From Pelodera strongyloides (Eukaryota > Nematoda > Chromadorea > Rhabditida > Rhabditidae), in assembly GCA_036852015.1 (NCBI GenBank), contig JAANDG010000206.1, forward strand, positions 162,757 to 226,756: 64,000 nt of DNA. Reading direction: 5' to 3'. This document shows positions 35,757-48,400 of the stretch, in pieces. Each line of letters opens with the position of its first letter. Position 1 is the stretch's first letter. The position numbers and the translations under genes are program-made. The notes below the pieces were generated by a model, which had not been told where the DNA came from, searched no databases, and saw nothing but the letters and a program-made list of their open reading frames with translations.

Positions 35757-37490
35757 AAGCCGTCTGTCTGTATCGTCTCGTTCCCACAACTTCAGGGTTT
35801 CTGGATGTGCCGTGTGCTGTATGTGGCATCCGTGCATGTCGGGACATGTGGTCAGAATGTCGTGGAACCAATTAGCCGAGCGTTCCGCCATCGCAACTGC
35901 ATCTAGATTTGACATGTTTTAGCACGATGTGTTTAATTGTCAGGAAAATGAACCCAAAGAGTACAAAAGACGGAAATAAGACTGCGTATATAGCATAGCA
36001 CAAATTCGGGTTTCCAGTGATGAGTGCTCATAACATTGGCTTGCAAAATGGAGTTCTAGTCCCGTCATCTTATTTGGTGTTCATTCCCAAATTCAGGAAA
36101 TAACTTTAGGCTTTAGGCTCAACACAAACGAGGTAATATTCGTTACATGCCCCAAAGGGTTGTGCGCGTCGAAGAATATATTTTAATAAACATATAAAAA
36201 TTCACACCAACCTTGATGCTGCAGATATTTCTCGCAAGTTGCGAAGCACGAAGCGTTGCAGTGAAGCAGAATCCGTCGCGTTAATATCCTCACGTAAGAT
36301 GTCATCCCTGAATAATTTATTTAAAGTGAAGAAAACGTCAGTTGTTGCCCACTATGACGCCTAGAAACTATAGCCAAAAATAAAAGATTCTATTGGAGAA
36401 TTTCTTATGGTAGGTACTAGGTACAAGCTTTTCGCACCTAACTAATCATAACTGGCGGTACAACAATATAGGCTTTTCGCCGTTCCCGCTTTCAATAAGC
36501 AGAAAAATTCTCACGTATGTATTAGACCACATTTAGCAGAAAATCTAGCCCCCCCATCGGGAATTTCACCATGTAAAAAGCGCTAGAGGTTACCCAGCAC
36601 TAGCCGAGAAGTAGCCAGTGATCTAAAGTCACCAACCTGGAGTTTGCGTTGCCGAGCACATGAGTCTGTGGTCTGTGTCCTCGCATTTATTTTACCACTC
36701 CGTGTCAGTGATCATTTCTGTCGGTTGTGCAGTTGAAAGCGTCCGATCGTGTCCTAAACAACAATGTGGAAAATATATATGACCATCATATAAGGCTTCC
36801 CATGGATCCTAAAGCAACAGGAAAGTGCAAGTCTCACGTCTCACCTTCACAACTTCTGGAATTCATATTCAATCCCAATTCCCAATGATCATATCTCACA
36901 TCGCACAGGCTCGCAAACGGTTGAGTGAGAGAAAATGCGCTAAAATGGGAGTATAAGACAGTCGTCAGGTCGTCACAGAAATTCGAATGAAACCGAACCT
37001 CTGTCCCATAATAATACATTAAAACAACAAATACGTACATTCTTCCATCATTCAATATTGGTGTTGATCGTGGTCCAAAACTGGCGCGGTTGCACTTGCT
37101 CAAGCCTGAAAGGAAAACGCATCTATAAGAACATCCAGGAAATAGTCAGTTCTTCTCAATAGGTCATCCATAAAACTTACTTTTATATCATTATCCTCCC
37201 TTCCTTCTTCTTCGAAGCGAGCAGGCACGTTTCCCTAGCAAAATAACTGTGAATGTGTGAATATAGGTTAAATAGAAGAGAACATCGAAAATTACAAAAC
37301 TCGTAGCTTTGGAAAATGACACCACGTGTAGGTAAGAATTTTGTACTTATAAACTGTAAAACTTACGGCATACATACCGATCTGTCTCCATAGCGTCGCT
37401 AATCCGTAATAACCAGCCCAGTTCTATCCAGCCGAACTCCGATACCGCCACGAAGCAGTCGAAGTCTTTGTTGCAGACGTCTGAAATATT
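35757..37490 (-). CDS. Unidentified multi-exon gene
   Basis: I do not recognise it. Candidate coding segments on the minus strand: 37480-37374 (VCNKDFDCF, GWIELGWLLRISDAMETDRY), in phase with 37236-37183 (NVPARFEEEGREDNDIK); a segment near 36765-36695 (TAQPTEMITDTEW) in phase with about 36309-36215 (DDILREDINATDSAS); and a terminal segment ending near 35757 (ANWFHDILTTCPDMHGC, HPETLKLWERDD). A hydrophobic stretch on another frame near 35925-36030 (CYAIYAVLFPSFVLFGFIF) could be a membrane span. I could not join all pieces with consistent phases, so exon limits are provisional and it may be more than one gene. Confidence 0.35.
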
Positions 37491-37737
37491 ATGTGTAGTA
37501 AAGAAAACTGTAACAAAAAATGCAAAGCTATTTATTGGATCTAAACATACCATAAAGCGTATTTTTTCATTTCATCGTCCTCGTTCCATGTCTTCATCGA
37601 AGCGGTACATGTACATGACTACCTGTTGCAAACAATAATATAGAAATTCGAAGAAAACGAACAAAAATAAGAACAAGTCGAAAAGCCGAGATTCTCCAAA
37701 AAAAAGATAAATAAACATGCAAAGTGCATGCGAGGCA

Positions 37738-37866
37738 AACGAACCGGGTTCCGAACCCGGAACGGGACTCGGTTCGTTTTACGTACCGGTACGTACAGTA
37801 ATACGAGCCGCCCAGGCGGAACGGGACCCGGTTCGTAAGGTCTAGCCGGAACGGGACCCGGTTCGT
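37738..37866. repeat. GC-rich interspersed repeat with three GGAACGGGACCCGG motifs
   Basis: GGAACGGGACYCGGTTCGT occurs at 37759, 37818 and 37848. A separate palindrome ACGTACCGGTACGT lies near 37780. It shares the motif, inverted, with the insertion at 34903. Confidence 0.7.
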
Positions 37867-38470
37867 TCGCGCACATAGCACGCCATCGCAAAAAAAATAA
37901 ATCATAAATTGTGTGTTTACAATTACGATAAATTCTGTATGGTTCTGCAGATTCTACCGTATACGACGACACACAATTTTCGAGTTTTTTTTTCGTACGA
38001 TATTTTTTATTTCATCGCCGTGTTGTGTAATTGTGCTGCGGTAACTTTTATATCATTTTAATTGTCTTGTATTACAGTAAAGGTGAAGAGGTGATCTATC
38101 ACAGGTGCGGCGAACAGCTAACTTCGGAAATACAGATGTCTGCTTGAAAACACAAATATTTGTCCAGTTAATGAGAAGACTATTGGACAACGAGGTAAGC
38201 CGTGCGAAAAAAAATATGAAGAGCATCGTGTTTGTATTATTTACCGTTTGTCCATAAAATGTGTTATTTGGGGTGTTAAAGGAATATCCCAGTGTTAAAG
38301 GAATATCCCCCCTCACTAGGTTCACACGCCAGTTATTTCCTGTACTTCTCATCATCATGGTAATCTAAATGCTTTATTCACAAGAAAACATGCTAAATAC
38401 ACCGTTCATTGTGTAACATCTCGGATGCACCGTTCTTTTGTATTTCCATGATCCAAGGAAAAGATTGCTT

Positions 38471-38689
38471 TAAGGGCGCGTTTAAGATGGCCGAAAGAAG
38501 GTTGCCCGAAAAGAAAATGTTTAATACTAAGGGAAAATGAAAAAAATACAGTAATTTTTTCGGGTTTTGTCTGCGTCTCTTGTTTTTGCATTGTCTTTCA
38601 AAATTTTTCTTTTCGGCCAACCTGAATAAACAATGAACGGCCGAAAAAAATTTTTTTTTCTTTCTTTCGGCCATCTTAAACGCGCCCTA
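38471..38689. mobile_element. MITE with GGGCGCGTTTAAGATGGCCG ends
   Basis: The left terminal repeat, with CGAAAG following, is complementary to the right end CTTTCGGCCATCTTAAACGC. About 220 bp, non-coding, in the 5' flank of the ClC gene. Confidence 0.8.
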
Positions 38690-39415
38690 AGAATGTGTGA
38701 GTATTTAATATGTGAACAAATAAATTTCGTAATTAAAAATAATAAACAATTTTTTTTAGAATTATATATTATATGGAATATTTTATTTAGGAGTTAGAGT
38801 CGGTGTCTCTCATCTCGTCTCCGCAAAGGGTACTGCCGATCACAACAAAAAATCGTCGAGGTTTTAATGTGAGTTATGGATTGTTAAACTGTTACGCTTT
38901 GCGCGAAGTTTACTTCCTTATTATTTGATATTTTTATTGCATTCCGGCATTCCGCACGCGCTATTGCATACATACGGGGAGACTCGAATTCTCACGATGT
39001 TATGGGCATTAAAGTGGCGATACAGCCATGCAGTTGGGTTTACAGTGTTGAACATTGCTGCTTATATTGGTCGTTTTCTAATGTTATCCAATTTGAAATT
39101 AAAGTTGTTGTTTTGTTATACTTGGATGCATTGATTAATGAAGTGGCTTTGTGGTTTTTAACTTGATTATTCAACATACACCAATACTGTCCACTTTATG
39201 GTGATGATTGATCAGCTCCTTTATTTGGTCTTTACTTATGCTATTAGATTTTTGCTCTAATCGTACAGAGCCGCGTCCCATATGTTTCAGTTTATTCGAT
39301 TTTATGAAACGTATGAGAAGTTGAGCCACTTTCCTGTACTAAGTCGTACCTATGTTTCCATTATTATCCACTTAAGAATATTAAGTGAAATAGAATAACA
39401 ACATTCCCTTTTCAG

Positions 39416-42400
39416 ATGGAGCGTGCTCAGAGGGATGCGAGCCTCGATACAGATGAAGAACCCGCCATGGTGCATGTGGACACCGCAGCTGGTTGGTTAT
39501 CTTTTTAATTGTTGTTGGGTAATTGCTAAGTACAGCTTCTATTTTGTTATCAAATCCAATTATTGTTGTTGTTATTGTATTTTTTTTCGTTGACTCATGC
39601 TCGCGTAGTTTGCATCCTATGGTGCACGCTTTTCGCTTACCGCGCGCGTTGTTTTCAAGGTGGTCATGTGTATTGTATGGTCTTGGTCTGTGAAGTGAAA
39701 AGGCAATTGTTTGTTTGTGTCCGCGTAAGTTACTGTACGTTTAATATATTCCGTTAAGAACCTGAACTTTTGCTCAAAATGGTAAAAACAACAGTATTGG
39801 GTGCTAGTCTGCCAGACAGATAAACACAGTACACGGAAACTAGTGCTACTACAATGCAACTATGACGTGCTAGTCTGTCCCCCGTTTGTTTATATAATTG
39901 GGTGCATTTCGGGGAACAGAAACGTATACAACTTTGTCGCTTTACTGATCTATTGTCTTCGATCTTTATATTGCATAATTTTTTTTAGAATCCTATCCTC
40001 CTACATCTACATTTAATTACTTTACTTTCTGTTAAGTAGTTAATGAAATCGAGTAGTTCTTTTATTTTTATAGAAAATAGAATCATGCACTTTGCTAGTG
40101 TGCCTCATTGTCAGGCTTAGTTAGTTACTTATTGAGGCGTTGGAGGCGCTTTAATTAAGGCAACGTACGGTAAAAATCGGGCGGAAAATGCAAAAAAAAA
40201 TATATGTAATGTATTTTGCTGTTGGTTTTGTTCCAAACACCAGTAGTATAAAGATTTCCGATTTTTGTTTGAATTGTTTAACTCGATTTTTTTTCGGAAA
40301 CATTCCGATGCTAACCGATCCATCCCATTCTGAGTCTGAGTGTGCCTTTGCTATTTCTTTTAACCATTATTAACGTTGGTGTTCGTGCGCTTGCACTTCT
40401 ATTAATAACACGGTACGCGGTATTAGATAGAGTTATAGAATTTCCAACATTCGTTCTCTTTAGACATGTGTTCTTTCATACACGTGAACATGGCCATGAC
40501 TCACCACCATCACCATCACATACAACGTTTCCCCTTTCCTCTGTTGTTCGGATTTTTTGTTTTTATACTTTCTCACCGATGGATGTCCTTTTCTAATAAT
40601 CTAAACTAGACTAAAATCCTCAATTGTCCGTGTGTTTCATTCTGTTTCCGATCGTCCTTTTGTATCTGTAAACTGAAGAACCAATTCTGAATAAGTGTTG
40701 TTAGGAATCTCTTGTTGTGGAATGAACTTGGCACATGATGCTATGGAAGAAGCACACCCATTTGCTGATATTGATTGTAAGTTTAATATGTGAAGAGAGT
40801 AGAGCTTTATGCGGAGATCCTTTTAGGCACTAGAGGGTTGTTGGGCTATGTGTTTGGCTTTGTGTGCTACATGCTGTAGAGCTATGCATTTCAAGTCCTG
40901 TACGTATGTAGTGTAACGTACAATGTGCATTGCGCTTGTTAATTGCTAATGTATTGTTTAACGTCCAAATATTGAATGATCATTGATCATTTATGAATTT
41001 ATGGTCGGAGTGCTGGGCTCTTTTGTATATTGAATGTTTGTGTGTTCTATTTCAGCGGTCGTCGATCAAACTTCGTTGATGGGTTTGTATTGATTAATTA
41101 AACGGTTGTTTGGAGAAATGGAAGTCCTTAGGTCCTTAGCTCTAGGTCCCTATGTCGCACTTGGCTACTTGGCTTGAAAATTGTTTTTTTTTAAAGCATC
41201 CCCATTCCCCATCCCTTGGTGTATAAGAAGCAATTGCTTTGTGTATGTCACGAGGTCAATTCCCAGTGCATTTTCCTATGTGCTTTATGAGGAGAGGAAC
41301 GGTGAAAAGCTAATCATCCCTTTCTTTTTTAATTTATTAATGATGATTTAGGTGGAATGGTCTCGTACAACTCCACCGGATTTGACCGAGACCCTGAGGA
41401 TGATGACTCACCAATCGATAACTCGCCTCCGATATTTAGGTTTGTACTTTGGATATGTAGTTTGTAGTGTTAGATGCGTAGATTTTTCATTTACTGATTA
41501 TTTGACCCATTTCTGTAAGTTGGTTAATTGTTGATTGAGTGTGCAAAGGCCGAGGTTGTGCCGGACAGTTGGGAACATTGCGTGTAAATTTAGAATTTGA
41601 ATTTGAGAGTAGTAGAATTATCCGTAGTTTATTGCCCCTATAAAGCGAAGTGAGCCTATTCGAAATGTATCGCCAGTGCACTTTTCGTCCATATATCGTA
41701 TGAAATTTATATTTTTCTTCTTTTCATAAAGCCTTTTTTTAGTAAATATGGTGATTTCCATACTATCGATTGGCAACGGGATTTGGCACGCGATCGATTA
41801 AGGTTGGCCTTTTTTTGTAGACCTTTTTACATTCTTAGATTTGTGTATTTTTTGCACTTTGCACTTTTTTAACTTTTTATCGATTTATTGACAACAACTT
41901 TTATTTTATGGCATGTCAGTGTAGCGTGGGAGCACAACCTATTATGATAATTTTCAGGCATAAGCTCATTGTTGGAAAAAGGCGCGAATGGCCGATTGGT
42001 GCTATACAAGTAAGTTTTTCAGCTTTTTTTTTTTTTTTTTTTCATCCGTCCGTATGTCCGGAGTCCGGGGGTAGGGGGTATTCGGATTTGTTGACATGTT
42101 GTGCTCGCATGAGGGCGTAAATTTGGTCCGCACCTCAAACCTTATTGGGGGGCGTACTCCTTTGGTTGCTTCGGTTTGAGGAGGAGCTTTAGACTAATTT
42201 GCGGCATTTGCGCCCTCATGCGAGCACAACATGTCAACAAAAATAGATATAATGGCCGGTAGGTAGTGGTCAACCGCATTCGGCGGTGTGCTTTATGTTA
42301 CATAACTATACCTGTGACCTTAAGGGAGCATGGGACGCGGGTGCTGGCTGGCTATGTGTTTTGATGGTTGGATTGGCTTCGGGTGCCGTAGCTGGAATAA

Positions 42401-45400
42401 TTGACATTGGAGCACGATGGATGAGCGACCTTAAGGTAATCTTAAGGTTAAGGTATACGCAGTGTACCGTACTTTCATTTTGAATTTACCACAACCATAA
42501 GTAAGGAAGAATCATACTTAGGTGTGAAGTTTGAATTACAGTTGCTTGCCTGAAATCGCTGTATTTCCTCTGATTTATAGAGTATTTATGTTACACTTTA
42601 AGTCACTTTTCTACGTTCGAGCTGTTTAGCTGTTTTACATTAGGTGTATGCAAAAAAAACTTGCAGGTGTATGTAAATGTCTTACTGTACTGTATGTAAA
42701 ATTCTACTATGGGAAACTGCGATAACATGGATGATACTTTCGTTATTCGTATGCGAAAGCGTAACATAAATTATAAATACTATATAACGTAACCGATTTG
42801 GTCTGGGTTGTTTTGTAAAGTGATTAAGTGATTAGGTGCTCAGCACTATTTGTCCTTTTTTTGCGCAAGAAGTAAAACTTTATTTATTTGTCTGGCAGGA
42901 CGAAGGGTTTTTTTGTGAACTTATGTCGTATATCGTACTAAAACCTCTTTTTACTACAGGACGGAGTGTGCGCGGATCGTTTCTGGTTAGACCGAGAGCA
43001 CTGTTGCTGGTCGAGCAATGATACTGTATATAAGGTATGCTTCAGCTTCTTTATATTTATTTCTATTTATTAAATGTTGAATTTGTACTAAAAAAAATTA
43101 ATAATGTCATACTGTATAGGAAAAGTAAAAATGTTGAAAATATTGACTATACAAGGGAAATTTGGAATTAAATGAGTGTAAAAAAGTACATTTACATTGA
43201 GCAAGTATATTTTTTGCATATTCCCGCTCGTGACGCTTGTGTAACAGATGTTAACTTCGGTATCCTTATCCTTACTGATTAAACATGGAAAAGATCATGA
43301 TGAAATCGGTCCACTAAAGCACATCGGGAATGTGCGTAATGTTAAACAGTTCGTGAAACATCAAACTGTAAATAGTAGAAAAGTTGTTGGGCAGCATATG
43401 ATGCGTAAAGATAACTGAATAACAGCTTTTGACTTCTTTTGCATTTTCACGTTTCATAGTTAATCAGTGTGTCATTGCCTTGACAAAACTTGTGCGACAT
43501 TTTATGTTCGTAATAAATGTTATGTTATGTTATTAGTGTTTGACTTCTATTTGACTTCAGGATTCTGACTGTTCTGCGTGGACGACGTGGCCGGAAATGC
43601 TGAATATTTACTCGCGAACGCCGTTTTATTACTCGCTCGAATTTGGCTTCTATGTTGGATGGGCAGTTCTAATGGCTTTCCTAGCTGTACTCTTTGTCAA
43701 GGTGAGCATTTTTCAAAAATAATCTTAATCTTCCTTTCAAGATCGCGGTTGTGCGGTTATTTTTTTTTACCTATTTGTGATGCGGTTTGCAAGCATGCCA
43801 AAAATTCGGCGTGATTCTGTCAATACTAACGTATTTTTATACGAAAACTACGTATATAATATGGAAAATTAAAAAATATATTCTCGTGTAGTTCCAAGAT
43901 ACGATAAATTTTCGACATTCTTGCGGACCCCATTATAGGTTGAACGTGGAACTTTTCCTGCTTTAGGTATTCGCCCCATACGCCTGTGGTTCCGGTATCC
44001 CAGAAATTAAGTGCATTCTTTCTGGTTTTGTGATCAGAGGCTATCTTGGAAAGTGGACCTTTATCATAAAGTCTGTGGGACTAATGCTGTCGTCTGCATC
44101 AGGTTAGTATAATTAGGATTTTGCATATTATTGTTTACGTAGTAATACTGGGGAAAGCTGTACACTAGGGTTACAGAAAATGAGAAACCACGATTTATGT
44201 AGGGTAATGTACTAGTCATCATGTTTTTGTCGAGGTTTACTGCAGAGCTTTGGTGTTTACGAATGCGGCAATAAGATAGTGTACTCCTTTGTTTGGTATC
44301 TGTTACTGCGACAATTACTGTCTAGTGGATGGATGTATTTGATGAAATAGTTTCTTTAGGATGAAATAGTTTCTTTTAGGATTTCTTTTACTGCTTTTAG
44401 GACTTTTAGTAAACGTTTATTTCAGGACTCTCGCTGGGAAAAGAGGGACCGATGGTGCATCTTGCCTGTTGTATCGGAAACATTTTCTCCTATTTATTCC
44501 CCAAATATGGGCTGAATGAAGCGAAGAAACGCGAAATTTTGTCGGCGAGCGCTGCTGCTGGAGTCTCTGTGGCTTTTGGAGCACCGATTGGAGGAGTGAT
44601 GTTCAGGTTTGAATTTATTATTTTCGTTTTACAACTACTTTTGTTAAGTGTTTTTTTTTTTGCGCCGTATGGATTTTGGTCCATACTGTTAGTGTCGAAA
44701 CTGAATGTTTCTGGATGTTAGTAAAGACTTTGCTGGATTGTTTGATTGGTTCGTTTCTTACCTTCGTAAATTCTTAACCGTGAAAATTAGACAATCCAAT
44801 CCGCGCAACAAAAAAAACAATTCAGTGGTGTAAGCAAATCCTCCTACAGATGCTAAAAGAAAAATATAAAGAGCACCCCGTTATATCAAATGTGCAGAAA
44901 CGGTGCAGGGGGATCGAACCAGTGACCGGTCAAACGGTGGCGCGAGCAAGGGCCTTGCCACTTGACCACGCCCCCCCCCCCCCCTAAAAATGCTACAGAG
45001 CAGATAATTGTAGTAAATGAGCCTTTTAGTTTGGAAGAAGCGTCCTACTATTTCCCTCTCAAGACCATGTGGAGGTCATTCTTTTGTGCCCTTGTTGCGG
45101 GTATTATTCTCCGAATTGTCAACCCATTTGGAAGTGACCAGGTGGGGCTTTTTATTCTTTTGTAGTCTGTAGTTTGTATTTTGTATTCTAATTTATTGTA
45201 TTTTAAATGTCTGAAGAGTTCACCACTCGCAATCAGTATTTTAATAGAATATGTGCTGTCTAGAAACGCCCGGAAACATTTGTTTTCCAGCGCGTTTTGT
45301 TTTAGTTTCGCTCGGCTGGCTTTTAAAATAGATTGAACTTTGTATTGTATTTTACCATTTTTACGTTTTGTTGTTTTGTTTGTTTTAGTTAGTAAGTTAA

Positions 45401-48400
45401 AACGAAATATCGGCCGGTTATTGAAACGCATCGCATTCGTATACAACTGAGTTCTTGCGTATTTATGCTAATTTACTCGAATTTTTTCAATTTACTCGAA
45501 TTTTTCATTCTAATTTATGCTCATTTGCATAAGCTGCATAAGAATGCTGGCTGGTGCACTTAGTGTGTTTCAAAAATGGGCCAGTAATGGGTTTTAATGT
45601 AAATGTGATTTTCCAGACGTCTCTGTTCCACGTGGATTACATGATGAAGTGGACATTTATCGAACTGATTCCATTTGGAATGTTGGGAGTTTTTGGAGGT
45701 ATTTAAATTTTCTATATTTTTTTTTGTTACTATTGTACTGAATATTGATCGTCTGTTGCCTCTTGCTCCACTGTTCGGTTCTACTATCGAAAAATTGGCC
45801 TTTATTAGACCTTTTATGGTCAACACACACAGAAAAGGCAGTTATTTTCAATGCAGATCTGTATTTGTTTCCAATTTGTGAATAGACGTAAGAGTAAGAG
45901 TGAGTAGTGAGTAAATGAATAATATAGTGTATTACTAATAGTAAATAATATATTATATAAACATTTTTATATAATTTATGTTCAATTTAGGTGTATTGGG
46001 CAGTTTGTTCATTTGGGCAAATATTCGATGGAGCCGATTCCGCAAGAATAATCCACTTATTGGACGTGAGTTGTTTTTTTATTCCAAATAAGAAATAGAG
46101 AGCTCTTCTGAAGCCATATGCACCAACACGCAGGGAGCCCTCCCTGGCCTCCCCAGGGAGCTAAAGAGTGCGTAGAGAGTGCGAGAGCAGAAGAGATTCA
46201 GAGCGCTGGTGAGCCTAGGGAGAGCTCCCTGTGTGTTGGTGAATACGGCCTCGGCGTTCATGGCCGTGCATTTGTATAGCAGTATGTTTCAAGAAGTAGT
46301 AATAACTGGTAGTATACTCAAGTGTAAGTACTTTGTATCTGTTGTTTTTATTTGTTGACCTATCAACAATTCGACGTTTTGTAAGTCTGTACGCTGAAGG
46401 CGTTCGCAATTTTTAGTCACAACTTTTTTCTATAAAATCATGAGAAACAGAGAAGTGCAAGTTGAAAGGTGGGAACATATGTGTTTCTTTATCCCAGGCA
46501 ATCACGTGTATGAAGTGGTAATTGTGACATTCTGCACGGCAGCTATTTCCTATTTTAATCCGTATATGCGGAAGAGCACCTCGTCTCTGATCAAGCAGGT
46601 AAGAAAATATGACAATTACTATTTTTGGAATTGGCAATTGTAATGTTTTCCTTTTGCGCAAATGTGAATGTTTCATTTCTTCCATATAACAATGAACAGT
46701 TTTTGTCTGTGTCCGGGTGCAGAGCGGTTGCCTCGCGGCCTGCTCTCACCAACAGTTCTTATTTTCTCGACTGTGAGCTTCAATATTGCTCGTATCTATT
46801 AACAGCAAATGTTAGTTCCGCTTCCGCTGTTCCGCTGGTGTATGATGAATGTTTCGTGTCTGGCTATGCCTGAACGATTGCACTTTTTGTGTTTGTATTT
46901 TGCTCTACGGTCTTCGGCGGCTTCTTTTTCAAACAGGTTACTGAGTACAGTAGAATATTACTTAAGCTTTTCGACCGATGTGGACCCGAAGATTTTACAA
47001 TGGATCTATGTGATTATCAGAACAAATCGTTCTCGAATAATAAAGTGGATGATAATTATCACACGGGAACATTTGGAACCGGAGTACAGGTATGGATTAT
47101 TCAGTGCTAAGCGACTATGTACGTAGAGGCGTTTTTCCCCCGTTTTTTTGTTATTGCATTCGTATTTAAGTCACATTACACCATTTTAGAACGCATTCTG
47201 GCAGCTGATCATTGCGCTGATCTTCAAGTTGATATTCACTGTCTTCACGTTTGGTATCAAGGTGGGTATTTTTTCTACGTATGAAAACCTTATGCGCTAT
47301 GTATATTGTAAATGTGTTGTAAGTTTCATCGTTTCATCAGTCTTTTTGTCTTTTATGTTCTTTTTGCGAACTAGTATGTTGTTGGCAGGTAGTTTTGATT
47401 CTATTGTGTAGTTATGATATTTATGATCTTCAGCAAAAATCATTATGTTCAGGTGCCGTGTGGACTTTTTGTGCCCAGTCTTGCTATGGGCGCCATTGCC
47501 GGCCGTTTAACGGGTATTATGATGGAAGCAATTGCGTCCAATATTCAGGTAGTGAAAGGTTCCAGGGAATAAATTAGGTCCGCATCTCAAAATTTTAGGG
47601 AGGTGATTTAGACTAATTTGCATATAATGCATTAGGGTTCGGGAGGTGATTTAGACTGATTTAAACTAATTTGCGTACAATGCATTATGGATCGGGAGGT
47701 GATCGTCCGCATTTGGCGGGGTATTTTATGCTATGAAAGGTTCTTATTTATTTCAATTTTTGCGAACATCTTTTAATCTTTTTCAAACTAGATGTGACTA
47801 TGCGACGTGCACTGTTTTCGAAATACTCGCAAGTGATCACTCAATACTCAGTATTGTGGTTGTTCGCTTATTGTTTATCATCTAATCATCTTATGTTATT
47901 AAACGGCCCTTTTACATTTGTAGTGAAACATATTGATATTCGTGGCTTGGCTGTGTAGAGTCATTGTAGTGCTTCCATCTACAATCATTTTTCTCATTTG
48001 GTTTCAATTTCCAAACACGCTTGTAAATCGGAATTTCTAAAATGCCAAAGTACTTTGCTCTTCAGCACACCATGTGTTTTTCTGCGTATCCTTATTATTC
48101 CTACTGTATTTAGTCGCAATCCGGCCATAGTTCGTGGTACGCGTGCCAAATTGGAAAGGACTGCGTGATGCCCGGTCTCTATGCAATGGTTGGAGCGGCC
48201 GCCGTTCTTGGAGGTGTGACGAGGTAAGTTCGGAATTTAAAGCGAAATACCAGCCGGTTTTTGAAACGCATCTCAAGTACTTGCATTCCTTGTATTTATG
48301 CATCGCGGGGTCTGATTGTGGTCTAGTTTTTATTCTAATTTTCACTCATTTGCAAATGCTGCATAAGAAGGCAGGTGTACGTAATGCGTTTCAAAAACCG

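Noticed and set aside
38791..38867. Upstream coding exon of the ClC gene
   Set aside because: It has AG and GTGAGT borders, but every frame that would join the ATG exon in phase contains a stop. At most it is a 5' UTR exon.
46722..46879. Extra ClC exon after 46598
   Set aside because: It follows a CAG and is open in one frame, but exon 46598 joins 46937 in phase and the result matches the ClC-3 loop; adding this piece breaks the frame.
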